Shown: one piece after another, positions 50,101 through 54,962 of the stretch
Numbering within the stretch: position 1 is the first letter of the stretch
How the letters are laid out: every line of letters starts with the position of its first letter
Assembly: GCA_028023455.1 (NCBI GenBank)
Contig: JAQFVV010012395.1
Coordinates: 188,001-252,000 of the forward strand
Direction: 5' to 3'
Source: Epiperipatus broadwayi
Taxonomy: Eukaryota > Onychophora > Udeonychophora > Euonychophora > Peripatidae
Length of the DNA: 64,000 bases
Translations under genes and position numbers: made by a program
Notes under the pieces: generated by a model
What the model was told of the DNA's origin: nothing
What the model saw: the letters and a program-made list of their open reading frames with translations, nothing else
Database searches by the model: none

Positions 50101-53077
50101 TACTTTAAATTAAAAAATTCTAACAGACAAATTTAACTCTATAGTGTAGTTATATGTTATTAATAAATAATTATCTCTGAATGTATATTTTAAATTGTAA
50201 TGGAATAATTGTATATTTACTTCATTAGACGAAGACCATAATTAGATATTTTATTATACTAACCTAATATATAATATTTCAAAGAATCTTAACAAATTTG
50301 ATATTAATCTTTACAAAGGAGTTTGTTTCAAAATTAGTAATACACATCTTTTTTTTTTTAACTGCAAAACAAATTACGTAAAATTCACAAAAAATAATTT
50401 TCAAAAATCAAAACAAATTGTAATTTTATTAAGATGAAAAAACATTAATAAACAATTTATTGAGAAATCCTTTACAAAAGAATTTGTAATTAAATATAAA
50501 TTAATCTTGTAAAATTATTTTAATATATATGCCATTAAAAAATGTTTGCTTATCAGTATTTATATATACTTACTAAGGACCCATAGTAAGTTTGATAAAT
50601 AATATTTGATCAATTTATTATATTTACCGATAATTATGAATAATTTCCATTTGGTTTTGGTATGATTATGATTATATCTCACCAATTTACGTTTTATTTC
50701 TTTGTTCTACTCTGTAATACATTTTTGAAAATTTAACAAATTATAATGTTTCCTCTAAAATTTCTGGATTTGGTTGTATATTTAAAATATCTACTTTTGA
50801 AACCAGTTTGAATTTGTCTTTATTAATAAAATTTTGTTTTTATTTTTTTATTTAACTTTCTCTGTTATAAATCAAAAAAATAGTTTTGACAAAAGATAAT
50901 CTGATATATAGTTGAACTTATATTTTCACTAATTATTTGGGGGAGGGGGGTTTCAAATGTAAAAAATTAAATTTCAAATATATTATTTATCACTTTCCAA
51001 AAAAATAATGGAAATTATTCATAATTACTGTAAGCATAATAAAGTGATCAAATGTAATCATTATTTATCAAAGTTACCATGCTTGTTAGTAAGTATGCAT
51101 ATTTACTGGTAAGTCTACATATTTCCCAATTTGTCATATTTATATTAACATATACACATTGCCCATTGTTGTTTGTCTAAAAAATTAAAAAAAGTTAAAG
51201 CAAAGTAGATTTAATAGAAAAATCTGTTGATGAGATTTCAATTGCATCTAGAAATATCAAATTCTGTTGAAACAAGAAAATATAGAATCTTTTTATGCCA
51301 TAAATTTTTTGATTGTTTGGAAAGATTATCAATTGTATGTCCAGAAAAAGAATTTTGATTTTAGACAATCTTAGTTGTGAAACTCTATACTGAATAATTG
51401 ATAAATGTGATTTAATTAACTTTTTATCGATTTTTATGAGTCTTTTCTTCTGATATCTGATGGGAGAAATAAATGAAAGAACAGAAAGCCGGTGCAAAGA
51501 ATTAGACTTGAGCATAACAGTATTATTTCTGATGATAATATTTGAATATCTAGTTTAGTACGAGTGCTTTTTCTTCAACAGGGACACAAAATTCACCAGT
51601 ATAATATACTAGTGCTATATAATACTTGAATCATAATATAATGCCAACCAGCTTTCCAAGTTATTTTTAGAAATTATTTATAAGCCTTCTCTTAGGTTGA
51701 TAAGAGAAAATAAGTTAGGCTGCAGTCTAAGATTATTTCTAAATAGCATGGGATAGAATTATGTTAAAGTTATATTCAGATTACAAGATATTTTTATTAT
51801 TTATATGAAAAGTTGGGTATACTATCTTTATTGGAATAGATTAAGATATAATTCTGAGAATGATTTCTAAACTTATCATATTCTTATTCTGTGAAAAGAA
51901 AAATCTTCTGCATTATATATCTGGAAGACTACTTAAGAATATATTGAAGAAAGTGGATGAGAGAAGTGAACACTGTATAAATTGCTTTATAAATTTTGTA
52001 CTTATTATAATTGTAGTAATATAAATTTAATTTTTCTACTGAAGAGCATTTTATCAAGTAATGCAAGTTTTCAGCATTTAATGGTGTTGCCATTCAAATC
52101 TGAAATAATTATAAGAAAATTTTCAAATATTCCAGATAAACTGTTCATAGTTACTATGATAATAATGTTATTTTGTTACATATACTATATTGTATGTTTC
52201 AATATATTATACAATTATATTTAGAAAATAAATAATATTAAATTTAATTTTACATATATGCATACCCACACATACATATATTTTGAATATTGCAAAATAA
52301 CATTTTCAATTAAACCTTTCTTCTAAAAAAATGTTTACTTTTTACATTAAAGCATAATCATTCTGACTTTAAAACTTTCTTGATTTGAACTTTCCTGAAA
52401 GATATACAAAATTGACATTATGGAGTGATCTGTTCAAGTATATCTCCAATACTAATTTCAAACTGATGCCATTCTATTCCAAAATGCTATCTTAATACAT
52501 TGCTGCTGTTAAATCATTGATTTGTATTGCTTAAAAAAGGCTTCTAAGTTATAACTATTCAAAGTATTTATAATTTTTTAGAACACCATATATATGTATA
52601 TGCATGATGACTACAACTAACATTTTTTCAAACTTATATATATCTTTTTTCTTTTCTTTCAGAAATCCTTCACCAGAAGGCAGTAATGTTGTAAAATGGA
52701 GTTCTTCATATAGTGAAGAGAATCTAGAGTACCTTCAGATTACAGAGACTCCAACAATGAATTCCAATTATCGTAAAAGACAAGTCACATTCTGGAATGA
52801 ATATATTTTTAAATTATACAGTATTACAGATACTCCTAAACCATCCATACAACCAACCATCATAATGGAATACAAACAATTTCAAGTTTATCAAGCCATT
52901 ATGATTTTAATGACTATTTTAACAGTACTACTGATGATTTTACTAGCTGGTGTATTATTTCACAAATACAAAGGCCCACCTAATAGAAAAATTTCTCGAG
53001 TAGGCTATAGAGTGCGATCTAGCATACAAATGGAAACAGCTCGACGAATAAGTCCAACCAACCCAGAAGGTCCATAG
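11005..53077 (+). CDS. Cholinesterase-like transmembrane protein, C-terminal half (5 exons)
   Basis: Joined exons 11005-11158, 15939-16120, 22610-22742, 38465-38582 and 52663-53077 total 1002 nt, that is 333 residues plus stop, with matching phases (1, 0, 1, 2). The product is the C-terminal half of a cholinesterase/carboxylesterase alpha/beta-hydrolase, then a linker, one membrane helix and a basic cytoplasmic tail. Family landmarks are FAPVIDG, GVVKDD (acid position), VYMYTFEY, YWANFAK and TFWNEY. The histidine position reads Gln (codon 38473-38475), and the 333 residues contain no cysteine, so the usual C-terminal disulfide is missing. This suggests a non-enzymatic adhesion or receptor role like neuroligin, neurotactin or gliotactin; the subfamily is not determined. 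Exons for the N-terminal half were not found and are presumably upstream of position 1. Confidence 0.88.
11159..11602. other. Start of intron 1, no feature
   Basis: AT-rich intronic sequence between the donor of exon a and the inverted-repeat element at 11618. No repeat or open frame is recognised. Confidence 0.5.
11618..11831. mobile_element. 214-bp inverted-repeat element with 15-bp target duplication
   Basis: Arms of about 42 bp face each other. The left arm begins AATCAAGCACGAGTGCG (11619) and contains CAACTGTTCCCAAAAG. The right arm (11758-11799) contains CTTTTGGGAACAGTT and ends GTGCTTGATT. The direct repeat ACTTAATATTATATT occurs at 11603-11617 and 11832-11846. The right arm is followed by about 32 bp ending in an A-rich run. 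Arms plus a short tail and a 15-bp duplication resemble the layout of the family at 2478, although the sequences are unrelated. Confidence 0.75.
11847..14690. other. Intron 1, AT-rich noncoding
   Basis: No gene recognised. It includes a poly-T run (12145-12162), short TA runs and a small hairpin GTAAAACG/CGTTTTAC near 12755-12775. Open frames on the minus strand at 14164-14687 are AT-rich and featureless. Confidence 0.5.
14690..15740 (+). mobile_element. Decayed RTE-like LINE (endonuclease and start of RT)
   Basis: Translation with several frameshifts and stops still shows an AP-endonuclease segment. YFNAKIGK (about 14729-14752) corresponds to the GDFNAKIG catalytic motif. It is followed by KYAEKENLYIINSFFEKK (about 14825-14878), matching the region L-x-x-FAxxxxLxIxNTFFxKK. 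Further on, EDKTAGNDEII (about 15570-15605) and VPDDWKNAVI (about 15680-15710) match the first reverse-transcriptase block of RTE/BovB-like elements. The reading frame is broken many times and the RT core is missing, so this is a dead copy inside intron 1. Confidence 0.7.
15939..16120 (+). CDS. Exon b: esterase-domain exon
   Basis: The acceptor is CATTTTAG at 15931-15938 and the donor GTAATT at 16121. It enters in phase 1 (completing a Leu codon) and leaves in phase 0. The 61 residues cover the helical region after the catalytic acid, with an N-Y-T sequon and the segment FEYVDMKPETDPEKWRK, which corresponds to the family's Y-x-D/W-x-x-x-x-P-E-K-Y/W-R stretch. Two downstream partners are possible: exon c at 22610 or the open exon at 16912, both in phase 0. 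Confidence 0.9.
16278..16383 (+). mobile_element. tRNA-derived SINE copy 1
   Basis: A complete tRNA-like body is followed by an A run (16374-16383). The acceptor stem pairs GCATTGG (16284-16290) with CCAATGC (16356-16362), seven perfect pairs. There is an A-box-like GGTCGAGTGGTCAGC, an anticodon-type hairpin and a T arm with GGTTCGCTTCC acting as B box. Three further copies lie on the minus strand near 39590, 53399 and 55266. In those, the anticodon arm CTGC/GCAG with loop CTTACAA is clearer. The repeated A-tailed copies identify it as a SINE rather than a functional tRNA gene. Confidence 0.8.
16429..16784. mobile_element. Inverted-repeat (MITE-like) element
   Basis: Arms of about 85-100 bp are inverted copies. 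The left arm runs from ACTTTTCCACC through GTAAGCTTTAGAAAGC to GGCAGTGCTTAAT. The right arm runs from ATTAAGCACTATC through GCTTTCTAAAGCTTAC to GAGTGAAAGT. About 150 bp of loop contains a second small palindrome near 16570-16600. There is no coding capacity and no clear target duplication. Confidence 0.75.
16912..17085 (+). CDS. Possible alternative 3' terminal exon (57 residues)
   Basis: A good acceptor (pyrimidine-rich tract then TTATTGCTAG, ending 16911) is followed at once by 57 open codons and TAA at 17083-17085. It is in phase 0, exactly what the donor of exon b at 16121 supplies. AATAAA follows at 17157-17162. If used, it would replace exons c-e and yield a shorter, probably secreted protein lacking the histidine region and membrane helix. 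The product, beginning MMGLIQSK and rich in Q, S, K and M, resembles no family I know and shows no helix or signal. It could still be a chance open frame; transcript data would decide. Confidence 0.45.
   Translation: MMGLIQSKISTKQMTNQSMSYDKTKSFIEYKEVHNNVLQVYQPASDIQMFSLMDFIQ
17157..17162 (+). terminator. Polyadenylation signal for the short isoform
   Basis: AATAAA lies 72 nt beyond the stop of the open exon at 16912-17085. In AT-rich DNA such hexamers are common by chance, so its weight comes only from its position. Confidence 0.35.
17163..17545. other. Intron 2, AT-rich noncoding
   Basis: No gene or repeat recognised. Overlapping short open frames on both strands (17413-17659) are AT-rich and partly run into the adjacent hammerhead-family repeat. 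Confidence 0.5.
17548..17716 (+). mobile_element. Hammerhead-family repeat, diverged short copy
   Basis: From GAGGATTTGAACACAGG to GTGTTCAAATTCCC the segment aligns with the repeat units at 4.7-5.8 kb and 54.7 kb. A hammerhead-like core spans 17567-17608 with CCAA, CTGATGA, GTGCTGGTT, CAAA and TTGG at the same spacing (42 nt). The conserved G of GAAA is C, and the 3' strand of stem II is mutated, so it should not cleave. The downstream part has CACATGTATGTGGTCATGTG and a tRNA-like B-box relic. Confidence 0.75.
18074..18431. mobile_element. Inverted-repeat retroposon-like element, copy 2
   Basis: This is a longer, more diverged member of the family at 2478. It has TAATCAATGGATGCTAGAAG (18117), GGATATTGG-like and GATGAGTAGGCACTA (18280-18294), the answering arm CACCCATTGATTACTATG, and the tail GTGATCATATGACGTTTAT. 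A clear target duplication could not be identified. Confidence 0.7.
18432..22609. other. Intron 2, AT-rich noncoding
   Basis: No cellular exon could be established. A minus-strand open frame at 20729-20968 (79 codons, beginning after CTTCTCAG) is less biased than its neighbours but matches nothing I recognise. A segment at 21070-21360 is GC-richer and may be an unnamed repeat. A weak hammerhead-like string occurs at 22397-22430. Poly-A runs lie near 21748 and poly-T runs near 18835. Confidence 0.45.
22610..22742 (+). CDS. Exon c: esterase-domain exon
   Basis: The acceptor is TTTATAG (ending 22609), read in phase 0, and the donor is GTGAGT at 22743, leaving in phase 1. The 44 residues contain ASDAVFTSPAV and then KGAPVYMYTFEY, equivalent to the family's F-xx-PAx-xA and G-APVY-x-Y-x-F-x-Y strand. 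They continue to FHLDWLG, which normally leads into the histidine motif. The cysteine that many cholinesterases carry just before the PAx motif is replaced here. The initial ATG is an internal Met, not a start. Confidence 0.92.
22743..23415. other. Start of intron 3, AT-rich
   Basis: No gene. From about 23150 the sequence changes to A/G-rich DNA that leads into the tandem repeat. Confidence 0.5.
23420..23815. repeat. Tandem repeat, three units of 126-133 bp
   Basis: Three head-to-tail units each contain CTTGTACCAAATTTCC, AGATTGGTACAAGATAA and GGAATGTTGCAATTAG. The marker CTTGTACC recurs at 23473 and 23599, and a diverged form at 23732. CTTGTACCAA and TTGGTACAAG within a unit form a hairpin. 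The array borders the GC-richer island at 23820-25040 and may belong to the same retroelement. Confidence 0.8.
23816..25045. mobile_element. Unidentified GC-richer island, probably retroelement-derived
   Basis: CpG-containing sequence stands out from AT-rich flanks. At 23989 a small open frame begins MLPRRDRRYR and runs 21 codons to TGA, with an in-frame continuation rich in R, E and K to about 24120 that resembles the start of a gag-like product. The right end has GGTTAACCGGTCGATCACA and, on the minus strand, a TGTAACACC terminus typical of LTR ends. No paired LTR was found. The assignment is by composition and layout only. Confidence 0.35.
25046..27322. other. Intron 3, AT-rich noncoding
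   Basis: No gene recognised. Poly-T runs lie near 25608 and 25658. A segment at 26440-26605 is open for about 50 codons on the plus strand but has no recognisable motif. Confidence 0.5.
27332..27491. mobile_element. Inverted-repeat retroposon-like element, short copy 3
   Basis: This is a deletion derivative of the family at 2478. AACAGGCAAAACTCACTATA (27337) is answered by TATAGTGAGTTTTGCCTGTT, and the copy ends with the family tail ACAGTTATACACAAGCATAAG and GTGATCACATGATGTTTATTG. TAGACCAAA flanks it at 27323-27331 and 27492-27500, a 9-bp target duplication. Confidence 0.8.
27501..28328. other. Intron 3, AT-rich noncoding
   Basis: No gene or recognised repeat up to the LTR boundary at 28329. 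Confidence 0.5.
28329..28957 (-). repeat. 3' LTR of the gypsy element
   Basis: The boundaries are inferred from TG...CA ends on the plus strand: TGCTGTG at 28329 and TACTGCA ending at 28957, next to the polypurine tract. The first 312 bp are nearly identical to 30220-30533. The remainder contains two short ACCATATATGG motifs. Confidence 0.75.
28958..29216 (-). pseudogene. gypsy pol remnant (start of RT fused to C-terminal tail)
   Basis: Reading down from 29216, the translation starts FKKEPGKLK and contains SPVEIELRDRGKPFV and KPRKVPIAQQ. This is the segment just before the reverse-transcriptase palm in gypsy elements. It then passes directly into a tail ending GVQYLRSRYK next to the polypurine tract. 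The jump shows that RT, RNase H and integrase were removed by one large deletion. Confidence 0.65.
29421..30057 (-). pseudogene. gypsy gag with frameshift and zinc-knuckle relic
   Basis: The start Met at 30057 is chosen because it begins MASIAQISICEF, the usual opening of this gag family. The upstream in-frame codons overlap the leader. The capsid region continues to about 29745, then shifts frame and resumes with KIKEYDIGLREMAKPC and EEAIRCATAYELQ (29525-29750). This corresponds to the ES-x-x-x-Y-x-x-x-L-R-x-L-x-x-x-C region of gypsy gags. A CFRCGKIRHNDC string (about 29424-29460) is a zinc knuckle with two residues missing. One frameshift and a deletion in the knuckle make it a pseudogene. 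Confidence 0.7.
30220..30533 (-). repeat. Truncated 5' LTR of the gypsy element
   Basis: It matches 28329-28640 and then diverges abruptly after CCTAACCATATAT. The outer half of the LTR is lost. Confidence 0.75.
30534..35620. other. Unidentified GC-richer segment of intron 3
   Basis: Between AT-rich stretches lie CpG-containing blocks (about 31080-31510, 32210-32470, 33530-33960, 34720-35060) that I cannot assign. The block at 31080-31510 has a CCATCTTAG motif and a short reading frame from 31444, beginning MRAYVLHTYHRKKK and reaching a GTAACT donor-like site near 31505. It could be a nested first exon, but nothing confirms it. An imperfect microsatellite of ATATAGAT lies at 33128-33168, and TATAAATAA occurs near 33541. 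No homology to a protein family was recognised. Confidence 0.4.
35625..35700 (+). repeat. tRNA-like hairpin with B-box motif
   Basis: AGGTGAGGTTCGAATCACCT (about 35664-35683) is a perfect six-pair hairpin carrying a canonical GGTTCGAATC B-box. No convincing acceptor, D or anticodon arms could be placed, so it is more likely a SINE relic than a tRNA gene. Confidence 0.35.
36413..37423 (+). pseudogene. Retroelement gag with one in-frame TGA
   Basis: The reading frame from the Met at 36413 is open to 37423 except for TGA at 36824-36826. An N-terminal acidic coiled-coil-like stretch (about residues 15-75) precedes the capsid-type segment with IKIFRGNIGENPMAHLQSL. HLHGSAWNW follows just before the stop, and FWSEERQDG and SQEKYCTSKGETHTQFF come after it, the order expected of a gag domain. 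The stop sits where a Trp-like codon would be normal. No zinc finger is preserved. No LTRs were found around it. It could be a dead LTR element or a decayed exapted gene. Confidence 0.7.
37357..37791 (+). pseudogene. Retropepsin-type aspartic protease, -1 frame relative to gag
   Basis: In the frame one base behind gag, overlapping it by 67 nt, the translation contains IIALIDTGSQVS (DTG at residues 31-33) and, about 70 residues later, DVLLGSDFLE (103-110). These are the active-site loop and the ILG-type motif of retroviral-like proteases. It stops at 37791 with no reverse transcriptase after it, and an AATAAATAAAG stretch lies at about 37975-37985. No slippery heptamer was seen in the overlap, so the frame change is probably a mutation, though programmed shifting cannot be excluded. 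The segment before DTG (HRPPLSECP) looks like a zinc-finger remnant. Confidence 0.7.
37792..38464. other. End of intron 3, noncoding
   Basis: AT-rich sequence between the gag-protease relic and exon d. Apart from the poly-A-signal-like string near 37975, nothing is recognised. Confidence 0.5.
38465..38582 (+). CDS. Exon d: histidine-motif exon, His replaced by Gln
   Basis: The acceptor is TATATTAAG (ending 38464) and the donor GTACTA at 38583. It enters in phase 1 and exits in phase 2. No other nearby AG keeps the frame open, which fixes the start. The residues GAYQSSEKYYIMG occupy the place of the family's G-V-x-H-G-x-E-L-x-Y-V-F-G motif, with Gln (38473-38475) at the catalytic His position. 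They are followed by EVSEMMATYWANFAKY, matching the E-x-x-L-S-x-x-M-x-x-Y-W-x-N-F-A-x-x helix. Both flanks of the His position align, so the loss is unlikely to be an alignment artefact. The weak polypyrimidine tract is a small caveat. Confidence 0.85.
38583..38829. other. Start of intron 4
   Basis: AT-rich intronic DNA with no feature seen. Confidence 0.5.
38845..39149. mobile_element. 305-bp inverted-repeat retroposon-like element, copy 4
   Basis: This is the best-preserved member. CAAAACTCTCCATACAGTAT (38856) is answered by CAATACTGTATGGAGAGTTT, and TAATCAATGGATGCCAGAA by TTCTGGCATCCATTGATTA. The tail GAAATGGTGATCATGTGATG follows. The 15-bp duplication TTATAACGTGAACTT is perfect at 38830-38844 and 39150-39164. 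The element is 305 bp, close to the 310 bp of copy 1, so these ends probably define the intact unit. Confidence 0.85.
39165..39585. other. Intron 4, AT-rich noncoding
   Basis: No gene recognised. The open frame 39282-39722 runs through this stretch into the SINE and has no domain. Confidence 0.5.
39590..39690 (-). mobile_element. tRNA-derived SINE copy 2
   Basis: On the minus strand it starts TGTCAAGCGTTGGTGGC and has the A-box-like GAGTGGTTTGC, the anticodon hairpin CTGCCTTATAAGCAG and the B-box GATTCGCTTTCC. It ends TTTGACACATAAAA with an A tail (plus-strand T run 39590-39602). Homologous to 16278-16383. Confidence 0.8.
39990..40377. mobile_element. Long hairpin element with a tRNA-like core
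   Basis: Arms of about 85 bp (39990-40073 and 40291-40377) are inverted copies with TATGTTGGACTATTT and AAACTTTATTTRAACTTTT. A second inverted pair lies inside: TCTCCACTCTTCTTCAGGTGT against CACCTGGAGAAGA. The centre, on the minus strand, has an A-box CAGTTGGTTAGAGCG and a B-box GTTCGACTC at tRNA spacing. The arms also occur alone at 9640-9727. It may be a MITE that captured, or was hit by, a tRNA-derived SINE. Confidence 0.65.
40394..40790 (-). mobile_element. LINE reverse-transcriptase fragment (ADD motif)
   Basis: Minus-strand translation across frameshifts gives NADDGVIFVSSKDNFQNVL (the Y/FADD catalytic box, near 40715-40730). It is followed by a KDFGL segment, then FKCLCSFIS, GIDIEVQQ and AFNKLTDRIIHH-like stretches. 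This is the order F/YADD, K-x-FGL, F-x-YLGS, D-x-E-x-x-x-R-I, AF-x-x-L of RTE/Jockey-type LINE polymerases. Several stops are present, so it is a dead fragment. Confidence 0.65.
40972..41376. repeat. Left long inverted end of Merlin composite
   Basis: About 400 bp from CAAATAAAAATGCCTCAGAC to GGAAGCATGGC is nearly the exact reverse complement of 45443-45850. It has two internally similar blocks, each with a homopolymer (A or C run) and a CATGGCGGC motif. Confidence 0.85.
41590..42030 (+). pseudogene. ISXO2-like (Merlin) transposase, internally deleted
   Basis: The open frame shows VIEIDETYYFHRKYHRG (first catalytic Asp of the ISXO2 domain) and VADRTAGSLEALIQQYILPG. HSVVVHQDNFVNPEDQDIH and TQNIENMWMRAKRKL then follow (His/Glu end of the domain). 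The segments normally found after HRKYHRG (the W-V-F-G-G strand) and after TRIIS (the second Asp in D-x-W-x-A-Y) are missing through in-frame deletions, so the DDE triad is incomplete. There is no N-terminal zinc-finger-like region. The frame is open but non-functional. Confidence 0.8.
42796..43378. repeat. Near-perfect palindrome of about 580 bp
   Basis: The arms meet near 43085. TTTGTTGGCTTTGGAAAT (about 42998) is answered by ATTTCCAAAGCTAACAAA (about 43162). TAATATTGTATTC (42835) is answered by GAATACAACATTA (43321-43333), with weaker pairing further out. It lies between the two transposase relics and is probably a nested MITE or an inverted duplication formed within the element. Confidence 0.75.
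43437..43817 (+). pseudogene. Second ISXO2-like (Merlin) transposase relic, different subfamily
   Basis: RTAPVLLDLIKEHIAPGTTI, YTDCWKAY (second catalytic Asp), HFKVNHSYNFVDPTTGTHT and QHVERLWG align with the C-terminal part of the ISXO2 domain. Near 43730 the frame shifts: the reading one base over, EFMWRRLHGDEDMVEAI, is the expected continuation, while the open frame itself is off. The first catalytic Asp region is missing. Its sequence differs clearly from the copy at 41590, so two distinct Merlin lineages are nested here. Confidence 0.75.
43928..44506. repeat. 55-bp tandem satellite, about 10.5 units
   Basis: Units of 55 bp such as TTAATCTTCAGTTACTATTC followed by AAGCTTCAAAATGCTGCCAT and CAAATAACCAGTTAC repeat from about 43928 to 44506 with only scattered substitutions (for example CAGTT to CTGTT in the last unit). 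Near identity implies recent expansion. The motif AATGCTGCCATC resembles the AATTCTGCCATC that occurs just upstream (43871), from which it may have arisen. Confidence 0.9.
44571..44880. repeat. Internal partial copy of the composite's right end
   Basis: From CCAGATTGTAAGG and a 12-base G run through GCTGTTGATCC, GTTACGTTTTGATCAG and TTGGCCGCCATG to CTCTTGATAGAATTTTCATGG it matches the right inverted end at 45443-45760. Between 44881 and 45440 further degenerate pieces of the same sequence occur, each with TACGTATTAATCTGTG. Confidence 0.8.
45443..45850. repeat. Right long inverted end of Merlin composite
   Basis: Reverse complement of 40972-41376, from GCCATGCTTCC to GTCTGAGGCATTTTTATTTG, including the mirrored G run (45474-45485) and TTTGCCGCCATG. 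Confidence 0.85.
46190..47540. mobile_element. Unidentified repeat ending in AATAAA
   Basis: After AT-rich filler (46400-46800), a GC-richer stretch from about 46830 to 47535 runs into CGACTTAATAAAGTTGTTT. This gives AATAAA near 47516 and then a short inverted GTTGTTTTGAAACAAC. A small duplicated ACGACCGTATTA motif lies at 46265-46325. The ending looks like the 3' UTR of a retroelement in plus orientation. No coding domain is recognised, and the LINE relic that follows is on the opposite strand, so they are probably separate. Confidence 0.4.
47650..49074 (-). mobile_element. Decayed RTE/Jockey-like LINE (endonuclease to RT start)
   Basis: Reading leftward from 49074, the AP-endonuclease starts with FFRREVSERRMHGVEFAVKF (49018-48960) and NEGLMVLKPAL. 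Then come a GDFN-like catalytic box followed by VGINRRLW (about 48740-48715), NKGIRCCKFKW and a TKTTWM-like region. The linker KKRNHDWISDNDLI (about 48340-48300) and the RT opening SEGLDDILGEVLK (about 47860-47825) follow. This order matches the LINE proteins often labelled craniofacial development protein 2-like in animal genomes. Frameshifts and stops are frequent, and the RT core is missing at the left end. Confidence 0.75.
49085..52662. other. End of intron 4, AT-rich noncoding
   Basis: No exon or repeat could be named. A poly-A run lies near 50048-50063 and a short G run near 50938-50950. Open frames at 51195-51515 and 51982-52224 are AT-rich and featureless. Confidence 0.5.
52663..53077 (+). 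CDS. Exon e: last exon with membrane helix and stop
   Basis: The acceptor TTTTCTTTCAG ends at 52662. Entry is in phase 2 and TAG is at 53075-53077. The first residues NPSPEG and VVKWSSYS-like stretch, then LEYLQI and TFWNEY, are the closing segments of the esterase domain (W-P-x-Y, L-x-Y/F-L-x-I, FWN). The cysteine usually next to FWN is absent. After a 25-residue linker, a hydrophobic helix covers exon residues 76-99 (52889-52960), followed by HKYKGPPNRK and a 38-residue basic tail without a recognisable PDZ-binding end. The protein is therefore predicted to be type I membrane-anchored with the esterase fold outside the cell. Confidence 0.9.
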
Positions 53078-53398
53078 CATATTGCTAAATGTATAGTATA
53101 TAAATGTAAAATATAAATTATAATTTTATATTATTATTAAAAGTAATTTGTTTTTTAACCACATCTTGTATTTGACATTTTTGAACAAAAAACGTTTTAA
53201 AAATTCATCAAAAAAAAAAAAAAAAGAGCTATTATGCTTTAGACACTTTAATCATTAAAAAAAAAATGCAAATTACTTTTTTATGCAAGCTATAAAACTT
53301 CTAATATTAAAAAAAATAAAGGAAGGCAAACATTTCTTTTAAACCAATAAAAAATAATAGGGCTAATATTTCACAATCTCTAGCTTTCATTAGCAGAC
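53078..53398 (+). other. 3' untranslated region with possible poly-A signal
   Basis: AT-rich sequence after the stop. The first AATAAA is at 53315-53320, about 240 nt downstream, and is a plausible polyadenylation signal. An A run at 53208-53225 is genomic. Confidence 0.5.
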
Positions 53399-53493
53399 CC
53401 CCCCGTCACAGCATTGGCCGGGAAGCGAACCTGCAAACCCAGGACAACTGCTTGTAAGACAGCTGAGCTGACCTCTCGACCACTAATGCTTGA
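53399..53493 (-). mobile_element. tRNA-derived SINE copy 3
   Basis: On the minus strand the body has CATTAGTGGTCGAGAGGTCAG (A-box region, split across variants), GCTGTCTTACAAGCAG (anticodon-type hairpin), GGTTCGCTTCC (B-box) and CGGCCAATGCTGTGAC. Homologous to 16278-16383. The A tail is not preserved. Confidence 0.75.
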
Positions 53494-54704
53494 TAAGTCA
53501 GATGCAAATATTTCAACTTACGACATAAGCTAATATATCATTTCTCAAAAAAGCTATGAATAAAAATAATAAACATAAACTGATTGTTAACAAGTAGCAC
53601 ATGAACAGTGCAAATTATAATATTGATTATGGCTTCAATAATTATTTATTTTTTAATGTATATTATTGTAACATCCACCATTACTTACAAAATGATCCTG
53701 ATTAATGTTTTATTCTTTGATTATAAACTAATATTAGCATATTAAAATTAATATAGTAAGCTCCCAATTCTTCATTTTTCAAGAAACTGCAGAAAACAAA
53801 TATGTAAAAATAATAGAATAGAAACCTATTAAAAACTATAAGTAATGATTTTTCATTGAACACTGTACATACAAATTACAACATTAGTTATAAGTACAAT
53901 TCAGATATTATAATTCAAACCATTACATCCTTATTATTTATAAAATGTATATGCAAATATCTGGATTGGGCAATCTGTGCCAAAGTCCACAATCCAGCCA
54001 GAATACATTTTCAAAATAGATATAGTAAAATAGACTTCTATTGTTCATTCATTTTTATTAAAAAAGATTCATACCATAAAAGAAATGTGAGCTGCTTATA
54101 ATTACTATAGATAAAACTTCTATTTACAATGACATCATTATAGTTAGGATGTACATAGTTATTTGATAAAATGTTTCAACTGTTTATTTATCTTCAGTGG
54201 CAAGACAACAAGTCTGAATAGTTAGAGAAGAGCAATTTTACATTTCCAACGCTTTCCAGACTGGAGCTCCAAACTGTAGACATTAATTATAATCTTACTG
54301 TGATTAAGAAATATTGAAATAAATTATTTTGTATGATTTTTCAAGTTGTTTTATTTTGAACTTTAAAAATTATGACTCTCATTTACATAAGTTTGAGATG
54401 GCCCACCCCTGAAAAAGATTGCCCACTTGTAATGTATGATTCTTTGCTAAATACTGTACACATGAAGTACAATTCAATCAATAGCCTTAAGTTCTATTCA
54501 AATATTATAATTCAAAACAATCCATCCTTATTGTTTAACAAATATGTGTATGCACATATAAAGTGTAATATACTTTTAATATGCAGTAATTAAATATCTT
54601 TTAAAAAGTAATATTTAATTAGATATTATTTTTTAATAATTTTATTTAGTCATTAATTTATTATTTATATATAAGTATACTGTCTATTCTGAACTTAATA
54701 TTAT
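53494..54704. other. AT-rich noncoding sequence downstream of the gene
   Basis: Two similar segments (about 53856-53960 and 54450-54550) share ACAAATTACAA/AAGTACAATT, TTCAGATATTATAATTCAAA-like text and AACCATTACATCCTTATT. This suggests an old direct duplication of about 100 bp. No gene seen. Confidence 0.5.
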
Positions 54705-54962
54705 TAGAAGGGATTTGAACTCAGACTTTCAAACTAACTACAGTTATCCATCTTATACAACCAATTCACATGACTACATACATGTGAACAAGGTAAATGA
54801 TCTCCAATATGATGATATGGATGGCTGAAGGGTTGGAGAATATTGCATGAATATTGATCATTTACTTTGTTCACATGTATGTGGTTATGTGTATTGGTTG
54901 TATAAGGTGGAGTGGATAGCCTGTAGAGAGTGTGAAAATCTGAGTTCAAATCCCTTCCAATT
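54705..54962. mobile_element. Hammerhead-family repeat, head-to-head snap-back dimer
   Basis: Two inverted copies of the family core face each other. GAAGGGATTTGAACTCAGAC (54707) mirrors GAGTTCAAATCCC (54942), and CACATGACTACATACATGTG mirrors CACATGTATGTGGTTATGTG. In the right half, AAGGTGGAGTGGATAGC (54904-54920) and GAGTTCAAATCCC (54942-54954) sit like Pol III A and B boxes, as in a tRNA-derived SINE. The hammerhead core in the centre is unrecognisable or deleted. The same head-to-head arrangement occurs at 4.7-5.8 kb. Confidence 0.7.
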
